A DNA stretch of 5,388 nucleotides from a bacterium BMS3Bbin07. Lineage in GTDB: Bacteria; Nitrospirota; Thermodesulfovibrionia; Thermodesulfovibrionales; JdFR-85. Below the pieces are notes generated by a model, which saw only the letters and a program-made list of their open reading frames with translations, had not been told where the DNA came from and searched no databases. This document shows positions 1-5,388 of this stretch, piece after piece (the first letter of the stretch is position 1; each line of letters begins with the position of its first letter). Location: positions 1 through 5,388 of the forward strand of contig BDTQ01000294.1 in assembly GCA_002898135.1 (NCBI GenBank). The letters are read 5' to 3'. Both the position numbers and the translations under genes were made by a program.

Positions 1-56
1 GTGCAGGTGTGAGAGAGGTCTATGGAGCTGTTCTTGCACGGACAAAATCCGATTAA
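1..56 (+). CDS. possible 3' end of an unidentified gene (partial)
   Basis: From position 3 the plus-strand third frame reads 17 sense codons ending REVYGAVLARTKSD and then a TAA at 54-56. The codon choice and composition look like ordinary protein coding, and the A/T-rich intergenic tract begins only after this stop. The frame is open to the left edge of the window, so this may be the C-terminus of a gene that starts outside it. The fragment is too short to assign a family, and chance openness over 18 codons is quite possible. No function is proposed. Confidence 0.35.
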   Translation, partial: AGVREVYGAVLARTKSD

Positions 57-93
57 CCCGAATAGCCCCGCAGACAATCGTTGAATTACCTTG

Positions 94-131
94 CTTTTTT
101 TAATTAAAAAAGTTTTTAATAATTATAATTA
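94..131. repeat. A/T-only tract with two overlapping inverted repeats
   Basis: Bases 95-130 contain only A and T apart from G112. Two perfect inverted repeats overlap here. One is a 7-bp arm pair (94-100 with 106-112, C-T6 against A6-G) around a 5-base loop. The other is an 8-bp arm pair (103-110 with 113-120) around a 2-base loop. A consensus -10 hexamer TATAAT sits at 124-129, but I see no convincing -35 at 16-19 bases upstream (the 17-spaced hexamer is TAATTA). The tract could be a weak terminator for the gene ending at 56, an AT-rich upstream promoter element, or a site for a nucleoid protein. The sequence alone does not decide between these. Confidence 0.35.
124..129 (+). promoter_or_regulatory. 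possible -10 element upstream of the MerR-type gene
   Basis: TATAAT is a perfect match to the sigma70 -10 consensus and lies about 165 bases before the regulator's start. The -35 position carries no TTGACA-like hexamer at normal spacing. In a tract made only of A and T such a match arises easily by chance, so this is weak. If real, it would give a 5' leader of about 155-160 bases. Confidence 0.22.
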
Positions 132-293
132 GTAAACGTCCTGATTGTCCGGGACCTCTGCAACCTCTATTGAAGGCGAACGGCAATAATAAATCCGCAA
201 TGACCGCGTCGGTATCAGAACATGGAATCCTGCTGAACTGATAACAATAGTGCGCCCGGGCTTACAGGTTTAAAAGGAGTGAATGGGTTTAAG

Positions 294-752
294 ATGAAAG
301 AAAAGAAAAAGACAAGAAAAGATATGACGGAAGAAGAAAAAATGGCCATGCCTCTTTATCCTATCGGGATAGTGGCTGAATTAATCGGCACCACAGACCA
401 GACCTTGCGGCTCTATGAAAAACACGGCCTGATAAAACCTGCACGGAGAAACAAGAACAGATACTATTCTGAAAACGACATCAAATGGCTGAAATGCCTT
501 AGGGACCTTATCCATATAAAGAAGATAAGCATTGAGGGGATCAAGAAGCTCCTCGAGTATGCCCCGTGCTGGAAGATAACAGACTGTCCGGAAAAGACAA
601 GAGACTTCTGTTCCGCCTATATCGACAAGAGCAAACCCTGCTGGGAGCTCAACCGAATGATATGTAACAGTGAACCCGAGAGGATATGTGAAGATTGCAT
701 TGTCTATATCTCGCAGGTGGTCGGGAAACTATCAGCACCAGATCCTGATTAG
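294..752 (+). CDS. MerR-family transcriptional regulator with Cys-rich C-terminus
   Basis: A DNA-binding regulator of 152 residues from the ATG at 294. After a very basic, charged N-terminal tail (about 1-20), the winged helix-turn-helix fills about 22-73. It has the family signature YPIGIVAELIG..QTLRLYEKHGLIKP followed by the wing RNKNRYYSENDI and the helix WLKCLRDL. This is closest in style to HspR/GlnR-like MerR proteins that lack a long dimerisation coiled coil. The C-terminal half (about 90-135) has seven cysteines at 92, 98, 106, 116, 124, 132 and 135, plus C68 in the HTH region. They include two PCW motifs and a CEDC motif, which suggests metal, Fe-S or redox sensing (inference). Start choice: a GTG at 279 extends the frame by five codons, but the only good Shine-Dalgarno (AAAAGGAG, 272-279) overlaps that GTG. 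ATG 294 is therefore preferred, although its 14-base spacing is long. The stop overlaps the convergent TPR gene by 4 bases. The target genes and ligand are unknown. Confidence 0.88.
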   Translation: MKEKKKTRKDMTEEEKMAMPLYPIGIVAELIGTTDQTLRLYEKHGLIKPARRNKNRYYSENDIKWLKCLRDLIHIKKISIEGIKKLLEYAPCWKITDCPEKTRDFCSAYIDKSKPCWELNRMICNSEPERICEDCIVYISQVVGKLSAPDPD

Positions 753-1066
753 GGTTTTGCACGCTGGAAATCTATTTTTTCAGGTCTGAACTCCGGCTCC
801 ACCAGATATGCCTCATCAAAATACTTCCTGGCCTCCTGGTACCTGCCAAGCTCATACAGGGCGTATCCCATAAGGTAATATGCTGACGGTTCCGGTCTTT
901 TCTGCAGGTAATCCCTCAGTTCCTTAACCGCTTCCTTGAATTTGCCCTCTTTATACAGGTAGAGCGCATGGTCATAAGTGCCGTTTGGCTGGGCATTCAG
1001 AATACCTGGAACCATTATCAGTGACAAAGAGATTATCATAACAAAACATAAAACAACCCTTTTCAT
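749..1066 (-). CDS. small exported TPR-repeat protein
   Basis: A 105-residue protein with an N-terminal signal peptide (basic MKR, hydrophobic core about 4-22, likely cleavage after LNA at residue 25, no lipobox Cys). Two tetratricopeptide repeats follow, about 30-60 (ALYLYKEGKFKEAVKELRDYL) and 61-93 (YLMGYALYELGRYQEARKYF), with a short polar tail. TPR pairs bind proteins, so a periplasmic adaptor role is likely, but the partner is unknown. The frame extends upstream to an ATG at 1111 inside the end of the PBP gene. I chose the ATG at 1066 because a near-perfect ribosome binding site lies 5 bases before it and the signal peptide begins exactly there. The gene follows the PBP1A gene by 22 bases on the same strand, so it is probably co-transcribed and may assist peptidoglycan synthesis (inference). 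Two TPRs is a small number, and the protein may dimerise or be an accessory of a larger complex. Confidence 0.85.
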   Translation of the reverse strand: MKRVVLCFVMIISLSLIMVPGILNAQPNGTYDHALYLYKEGKFKEAVKELRDYLQKRPEPSAYYLMGYALYELGRYQEARKYFDEAYLVEPEFRPEKIDFQRAKP

Positions 1067-1071
1067 ACCAT

Positions 1072-1079
1072 CCTCCTTT
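1072..1079 (-). promoter_or_regulatory. ribosome binding site that fixes the TPR gene start
   Basis: Read on the minus strand the bases are AAAGGAGG, nearly the full anti-Shine-Dalgarno complement, ending 5 bases before the ATG at 1066. This decides against the longer reading frame start at 1111. It lies wholly in the 22-base gap after the PBP stop codon, so the downstream gene has its own strong initiation site within the operon. Confidence 0.85.
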
Positions 1080-1088
1080 GGTGTTTGA

Positions 1089-3398
1089 TTAGTCATTACC
1101 TCTTCCGCCAAACAAACTCTTTAACAACTTCCTCAATCTGTTCATGTACTTCCACTCAGGCTCTGTCCCGTCTATAAAATACTCCTCTACGGAGTTGGCT
1201 GAATTATTCAGGACCTGCAGGCCTGTCTCTTTATCTATGTAATATTTTACAACATTATCAGGTTTAATGAAATCCCCTGTGTCCTCTTTTGTAACGGCCC
1301 TCATGAAATTCAGCCAGATAGGTGCAGCCACCCTTCCACCACTCATGCCATTGCCCAGGGATGCAGGGTTATCATAACCAACCCATATTCCGGCAAGCAG
1401 CCCGGGGGTATAGCCAACAAACCAGGCATCAATGAAGTTGTCGGTCGTCCCCGTCTTCCCTGCAGACGGCACCTTGAGTCCTGCAGCCCTTTTCCCCGTA
1501 CCTCTCTGTATTACATCTTCCAGCATACTGGTTACAAGGTAAGCCACCTCAGGTGAAGTTACCTTAAAACCCTCGGGAATATTAAACTCAAGGATGCGTC
1601 CATCAGAAGAGACCACCTGTTTTATGGCTACAGGGTTCATTCTGACCCCTTCATTTGCAAAGACAGTATAGCACATCGTGAGCCTCAGGGGAGAAACCGT
1701 CAGGGAGCCGAGTGCAAGGCTGAGGTCATTCGGGATGCTTCCTTCAAAGCCGCAGGCCCTGGCAAGAGAGACGAGGTCTTCCACGCCAAGGGATTCCGCA
1801 AGCCTTACAGTGGCCACATTGAGCGAATTTACCAACGCCTCCCGCAACCTTACAGGGCCGGAATATTTCCTGTCATAATTAACAGGCTCCCACTGCCCGC
1901 CATCTCCTGTGGGATAACTTATTTGTTCATCCTTTATTATGGTTGCCGGGGTCATGCCTTTTTCCAGTGCAAGGGCATAAACAACGGGTTTAAATGCCGA
2001 GCCGGCCTGCCGCCTTGCATGCAGGACACGGTTGAACTGACTTTTCCTGAAATCATACCCCCCCGCCATCGCCTCTATATATCCGGTTCCGGGTTGAACC
2101 GCAATCAGTGCCCCCTGAACAAGAGGCTCCTGCTCCAGCGATACATAAGCAACACCATCCTCTATCTTTTTCAGTTTCACAAGGATTACATCCCCTGTAG
2201 AGAGCAGTTTTTCAAGGTTGAAGTTCTCGGTATAGAGAGGGGTCTTCTGTTCGGGCTTAAAAACCCTTCTTGCCCACAGGGCATCCCTTAGTTTCAGGAT
2301 ACCATAGGCACCGTTGACTTTCAGGATGGCCTTGTCTCTGTACACCCTGAGCACCGTTGCCTTCAACAGCTCCCCTTTCAGGGAGGAAAGCACGTCTGCC
2401 CTGGCAACAGAGCCGAGTTCTTTCTGCACATCCACTCCATCAATATGTCCTGTCACACCCCTCCATCCTTGCCGCTTGTCCACGGCTTCAAGCCCTTCCC
2501 TCAATGCCCTCCTGGCCTGAATCTGAGCCCATCTCCTTAACGTGGTGTACACGCGGAGGCCGCCCTTATAAACCATCTCTGTACCATACTCCTCTTCAAG
2601 GTAGTTGCGTATATAGCTTAAAAAATAGCCGTAACCCTCTTTCCTGGCACCTGCATTCAAAAGCCTCAACCCCTTCTTTGCAGCCCTGCGCCTTTCGGAT
2701 GGCCTCAAAAACCCCTCTTTTTCCATCCGCATCAATACAAGATTCATCCGGTCCTCGGCCCTCTTAATATTTTTGTATGGAGAATAATACCCGGGGGATT
2801 TAAGAAGCCCGGCAAGCATTGCAGCCTCTGTAAGGTCTATCTCCCTCACTGACTTGCCGAAATAGACCCTTGAAGCCATCTCAACACCGTAAGCCCCCTC
2901 ACCAAAATATGTCCTGTTCAGATAAAGCTCCAGTATTTCCTCTTTTGAGAGTTCCCTCTCTATCCTCATTGCAAGTATCGCCTCCCGGAACTTGCGTCTC
3001 AGTGTCTTTTCATGGGAAAGATACAGTATCTTGGCAAGCTGCTGCGTAATTGTACTGCCCCCCTCCTTGAACCTCCAGTGAATAATATCCTTTCCCAAGG
3101 CGCGCATAAGTGCAAAGTAATCAAGCCCCTTGTGTTCAAAAAACCTCGAATCCTCTGTTGCAAGCACTGCATAGACCAGGTATTGCGGGATTTCACTGAT
3201 AGCAACATACCTGCCCCTTTCCATCTTGAACTCACCAATAAGCACATTGTCACTGGCATAAACCTTTGTTACCGCTGCCGGTTTGTATGATTTCAACTGC
3301 TCAACCGACGGAAGGTCCTTCAGGATAAAGAAATAGAAAGCCACGCCCGATAATATGAGCAGAAGGGATGATATCTTAATGATGGTCCTGATTTTCAC
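1089..3398 (-). CDS. mrcA: class A penicillin-binding protein (PBP1A-like bifunctional peptidoglycan synthase)
   Basis: A membrane-anchored enzyme of 769 residues that polymerises lipid II into glycan strands and cross-links the stem peptides outside the cytoplasmic membrane. A single N-terminal anchor spans about 5-26. The glycosyltransferase (GT51) domain at about 55-230 shows all five family motifs: EDSRFFEHKG (82-91, catalytic E82), GGSTITQQLAK (113-123), RRKFRE (134-139, second Glu E139), KEEILELYLN (152-161) and AAMLAGLLKSP (192-202). A linker with an OB-like domain occupies about 310-425. The transpeptidase domain follows with SxxK (S467-K470, catalytic Ser), SxN (S525-N527) and KTG (648-650). 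Length and order are normal for PBP1A, and nothing is missing. The start is GTG at 3398: an in-frame TAA lies three codons upstream, no ATG precedes the membrane anchor, and the Shine-Dalgarno is weak (AAAGA). The stop is TAA. It heads a likely operon with the TPR gene and is divergent from selC. The symbol could equally be ponA. Confidence 0.96.
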   Translation of the reverse strand: MKIRTIIKISSLLLILSGVAFYFFILKDLPSVEQLKSYKPAAVTKVYASDNVLIGEFKMERGRYVAISEIPQYLVYAVLATEDSRFFEHKGLDYFALMRALGKDIIHWRFKEGGSTITQQLAKILYLSHEKTLRRKFREAILAMRIERELSKEEILELYLNRTYFGEGAYGVEMASRVYFGKSVREIDLTEAAMLAGLLKSPGYYSPYKNIKRAEDRMNLVLMRMEKEGFLRPSERRRAAKKGLRLLNAGARKEGYGYFLSYIRNYLEEEYGTEMVYKGGLRVYTTLRRWAQIQARRALREGLEAVDKRQGWRGVTGHIDGVDVQKELGSVARADVLSSLKGELLKATVLRVYRDKAILKVNGAYGILKLRDALWARRVFKPEQKTPLYTENFNLEKLLSTGDVILVKLKKIEDGVAYVSLEQEPLVQGALIAVQPGTGYIEAMAGGYDFRKSQFNRVLHARRQAGSAFKPVVYALALEKGMTPATIIKDEQISYPTGDGGQWEPVNYDRKYSGPVRLREALVNSLNVATVRLAESLGVEDLVSLARACGFEGSIPNDLSLALGSLTVSPLRLTMCYTVFANEGVRMNPVAIKQVVSSDGRILEFNIPEGFKVTSPEVAYLVTSMLEDVIQRGTGKRAAGLKVPSAGKTGTTDNFIDAWFVGYTPGLLAGIWVGYDNPASLGNGMSGGRVAAPIWLNFMRAVTKEDTGDFIKPDNVVKYYIDKETGLQVLNNSANSVEEYFIDGTEPEWKYMNRLRKLLKSLFGGRGND

Positions 3399-3456
3399 GG
3401 TTCTTTATAATAACTCAAAACCAATGACTATGTGGTACTTCCAGAGAATGGGGTAT

Positions 3457-3486
3457 TTGACGAAAAAAGCGAAAACCCTGTAAAAT
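3457..3486 (+). promoter_or_regulatory. sigma70-type promoter of selC
   Basis: TTGACG at 3457-3462 (five of six consensus bases) and TAAAAT at 3481-3486 (five of six) are separated by 18 bases. Initiation 7-8 bases after the -10 falls at 3493-3494, that is, at or next to the first base of the tRNA, so the transcript would have almost no 5' leader. The position and quality fit a constitutive stable-RNA promoter. It lies in the 95-base divergent gap shared with the PBP gene. Confidence 0.7.
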
Positions 3487-3493
3487 CAAGCAC

Positions 3494-3591
3494 GGGAGCG
3501 ACTGGGGCTCTGGTGTCCCCCTCGGACTTCAAATCCGGTGTTCCCTGCCAAAAGCGGGGAAGGTGGGTTCGATTCCCACTCGCTCCCGCCA
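3494..3591 (+). tRNA. selC: tRNA-Sec (selenocysteine, anticodon TCA)
   Basis: This tRNA is charged with serine, converted to selenocysteyl-tRNA, and inserts Sec at UGA codons that have a SECIS element. The 8-bp acceptor stem pairs 3494-3501 (GGGAGCGA) with 3580-3587 (TCGCTCCC), followed by discriminator G3588 and an encoded CCA at 3589-3591. The anticodon stem CGGA/TCCG (3523-3526 with 3534-3537) encloses the loop CTTCAAA with anticodon TCA at 3529-3531. The variable arm is an 8-bp stem (3541-3548 with 3554-3561, one G-T pair) and a 5-base loop. The T arm is GTGGG/CCCAC around TTCGATT (3563-3579). The acceptor plus T stem gives 8+5 bp, the bacterial Sec-tRNA hallmark. With the long variable arm this separates it from a serine tRNA or an opal suppressor. 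The D arm is G/C-rich (GGGG at 3504-3507 facing the C run at 3517-3521), but I did not resolve its exact pairing. The length of 98 nt with CCA is usual. No selA, selB or selD lies in the window. Confidence 0.97.
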
Positions 3592-3735
3592 ATCTTTTCT
3601 TTGTAAACGCTTTTCTTGACCATCCCAGCAAACAAAACGTTTTGCCTCTCCGGTTAAGGTTTTTAGCGGCTACCGCAACTACACTCACGGTTTGTCGGTT
3701 CTGCTGGGTTGCACTCTCCGGGAAGACCCTGATTA

Positions 3736-5388
3736 TCACTGTTTCCATCTATTAAGATGATGTTTATATAAATAACTTGCACTCTGATAATATGTTATCG
3801 CATCCAGTTCATCCTTGTATAAAGGAGCGATCTTTTCATACTTTATACTTCTGAGACCCTGATTAGCTGTCTTATACTCATGGCCACTCCTGTCCGGCTC
3901 CAGGACAACAAGCCGCCCCTCTCTTAAAAACCCTAATTTCTGGTAAGTGCCGATAAATGCTCTTTCGCGAAACTTTTCGTCAAGAATATCCCTGCCGTAA
4001 AACTTACTCTCATAGCTCCAGTTCATAATTGAAAAAAGCGTAGGCATAAGATCAATTTGTGAAGATAGTTTACTTATAGTATTCGGGGCTATAATTTTTG
4101 GCGCATAAATTAAAAGGGGAATTCTGTACCGCCAGGCAGGCAATGATGTCTTTCCTGCACTCCCTCCATTGTGGTCAGCTACGATAACAAAAACAGTATT
4201 TTCAAACCAGGGCCTGCCTTCTGCCTTTTTCAGGAATTGAGCAATGGAATAATCTGTATACTTCACCCCTCCTGCCCTTCCTGTATGCGAAGGAATATCT
4301 ATCTTTCCTTCAGGATAGGTGTATGGTCTGTGATTGGAAGTCGTCATTATGTAGTTAAAAAAAGGTTTGCCTCTCCTGTATGATTCATCTGATTCCTTAA
4401 GCGCCTTATTGAATAGGTCCTCATCGCACACACCCCACACATTGGAAAATGTTATCTCCTCCCTGCTCATGTTTGTTCTGTCAACAATACCAAACCCGTT
4501 ATGTGAAAAAAACTCGTTCATATTATCGAAATAACCATATCCTGCATAAATAAACTTGTTTTCATATCCCTTTTCCTTAAATACAAACCCTGAAGAAAAC
4601 ATATTATGGTTGTCCGGTCTTTTGACAATGCTTCTTCCAGGTGTTGGAGGAACAGATAAGGTGACGGCTTCCATCCCTCTAATCGTTCTTGTTCCCGTTG
4701 CATAAAAATTATCGAAAAACAGAGCCTTCCCGGCTAACCTGTCCAGGTTTGGAGTTAACCCCCTGTTATCTCCAAAAATCCCCATGTATTCCGCACTAAG
4801 GCTCTCAACCATAATCAAAACAATATTATATTTCAGCTCATCACCATCTTTTTTTATGAACTGCGAGGAGTTATCATCAAATCCGGTCAAATTCTTCAAG
4901 TTAGACATTACAGTCGTTATATCCTCAGTCTTATAGAAGTCGTCATATTCCAGGGTGTTATTTCTAAAGGCGGAAAACAGGGAATAAAGTCCATTTTTGG
5001 ATAATTCATTATCATATTGATTATCGGATATCTCTGCTATGGATTGCTTATCAAGCACATTAAAAAAGAGGACAGGCAGAAGAATAAAAACTGCGGCAAC
5101 TCTCAATCGGCGCAGATAACCCTGTGTGGAATCAAATGCAGAATCAAGAATACCTCTTTTTCTGTAAATAAAATAAAAGATGACAGAACTGATTATAAAG
5201 ACCGCTGCAAGAAGCAGGGGGATAGGGTATGATTCAAGGATATCATGTATAACCTCCTGTGTGTATACAAGATAATCAACAGCTATAAAATTAAACCTTT
5301 TCCCAAACTCATCCCAAAAAAACCACTCGGAAAAAGCATTAAAAACAAGCAGGTTGATATTAACAAACAAGAGGAACCAGAGCATGTA
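3736..5388 (-). CDS. LtaS-like / sulfatase-fold phosphoglycerol transferase-type membrane protein (5' end cut off)
   Basis: A member of the alkaline phosphatase/sulfatase superfamily, closest in layout to the LTA synthase family, which in Gram-negatives includes OpgB-type and uncharacterised enzymes modifying envelope glycans or lipids. Residues are numbered from the ATG at 5385. The N-terminal part has membrane segments at about 1-18, 55-74 and 95-111, separated by a WFFWDEFGKRFNFIAVDYLVYT-like block (21-42). The extracytoplasmic catalytic domain runs from about 185. It has a metal-binding Glu in VES (E194), a likely nucleophile Thr in TGTRTIRGME (best aligned T234), TTSNHRPY (H352) and VADHNG (D404, H405), with IDLMPTL near the C-terminus. 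The reading frame stays open past the ATG to the window edge. Family members normally carry about five membrane helices, so roughly the first 100 residues are probably outside the window and the true start is not visible. It ends with tandem stops TGA-TAA. The donor and acceptor substrates cannot be told from the sequence. Confidence 0.88.
   Translation of the reverse strand, partial: YMLWFLLFVNINLLVFNAFSEWFFWDEFGKRFNFIAVDYLVYTQEVIHDILESYPIPLLLAAVFIISSVIFYFIYRKRGILDSAFDSTQGYLRRLRVAAVFILLPVLFFNVLDKQSIAEISDNQYDNELSKNGLYSLFSAFRNNTLEYDDFYKTEDITTVMSNLKNLTGFDDNSSQFIKKDGDELKYNIVLIMVESLSAEYMGIFGDNRGLTPNLDRLAGKALFFDNFYATGTRTIRGMEAVTLSVPPTPGRSIVKRPDNHNMFSSGFVFKEKGYENKFIYAGYGYFDNMNEFFSHNGFGIVDRTNMSREEITFSNVWGVCDEDLFNKALKESDESYRRGKPFFNYIMTTSNHRPYTYPEGKIDIPSHTGRAGGVKYTDYSIAQFLKKAEGRPWFENTVFVIVADHNGGSAGKTSLPAWRYRIPLLIYAPKIIAPNTISKLSSQIDLMPTLFSIMNWSYESKFYGRDILDEKFRERAFIGTYQKLGFLREGRLVVLEPDRSGHEYKTANQGLRSIKYEKIAPLYKDELDAITYYQSASYLYKHHLNRWKQ

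Noticed and set aside
200..241. Mini-frame of 13 codons from an ATG at 200 as a possible leader peptide for the regulator.
   Set aside because: No Shine-Dalgarno precedes it, it has no run of regulatory codons, and no attenuator-like hairpin follows.
279..293. GTG at 279 as the start of the MerR-type regulator.
   Set aside because: The only good Shine-Dalgarno overlaps this codon, so it cannot serve it. The five extra residues add no family sequence.
1678..3290. Several plus- and minus-strand frames of 66-136 codons within the PBP gene.
   Set aside because: They lie antisense or out of frame to a fully motif-supported PBP1A gene and have Ser/Pro/Arg-rich shadow compositions.
3592..3645. A factor-independent terminator for selC.
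   Set aside because: There are T-rich bases soon after the CCA, but no GC-rich hairpin comes directly before them other than the tRNA itself. The GCAAA/TTTGC pairing at 3628-3645 is weak and has no T run after it.
3736..3738. The TGA ending the LtaS-like gene as a selenocysteine codon, given selC nearby.
   Set aside because: It is followed directly by TAA in the same frame, so read-through would add one residue only. The protein already ends beyond its last family motifs.
3428..3755. Open frames on both strands of about 106 codons across the selC region.
   Set aside because: Both run through the structured tRNA gene and its promoter, and their translations look like low-grade shadow protein with no ribosome binding site or domain.
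3724..3865. Twelve-base direct repeat AGACCCTGATTA at 3724-3735 and 3854-3865.
   Set aside because: About one such 12-base pair is expected by chance in a window of this size, there is no third copy, and the second copy lies inside coding sequence.

Overview
The window shows a chromosomal, house-keeping-like stretch of a Gram-negative-type bacterium with moderate GC and strong AAGGAGG-type ribosome binding sites. It holds a Cys-rich MerR-family regulator, a class A penicillin-binding protein with a small exported TPR protein behind it, a selenocysteine tRNA, and an LtaS/phosphoglycerol-transferase-like membrane enzyme. A selenocysteine tRNA together with a Cys-rich MerR regulator is most in keeping with an anaerobe such as Nitrospirota or Desulfobacterota. 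That taxonomic guess is inference from gene flavour only and is not proven here.

Layout. Positions 1-56 probably carry the last codons of a plus-strand gene lying mostly outside the window. Positions 57-293 are intergenic, with a striking A/T-only tract around 95-131. A MerR-type regulator (294-752, +) then meets head-on, with a 4-base overlap of stop codons, a minus-strand pair: the gene for a secreted two-TPR protein (749-1066) and, upstream of it, a complete PBP1A-like bifunctional peptidoglycan synthase (1089-3398). The two minus-strand genes are 22 bases apart and look like one operon.

Divergent from the PBP gene, at 3494-3591 (+), lies selC, the tRNA for selenocysteine. It has an 8-bp acceptor stem, a UCA anticodon, a long variable arm and an encoded CCA. 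A good sigma70-type promoter places the expected transcription start at or next to the first base of the tRNA. The rest of the window (3736-5388, -) is an N-terminally cut LtaS/sulfatase-fold membrane protein that ends in tandem stops and runs off the right edge.

How the genes may work together. The PBP and the LtaS-like enzyme both act at the outer face of the cytoplasmic membrane on envelope polymers, and the TPR protein is probably a periplasmic partner in the same work. selC implies that the genome decodes some UGA codons as selenocysteine, but selA, selB, selD and selenoprotein genes are not in this window. I see no insertion sequence, CRISPR array, phage gene or clear new defence system. 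The most noteworthy items are selC with its compact promoter and the Cys-rich C-terminus of the MerR-type regulator.
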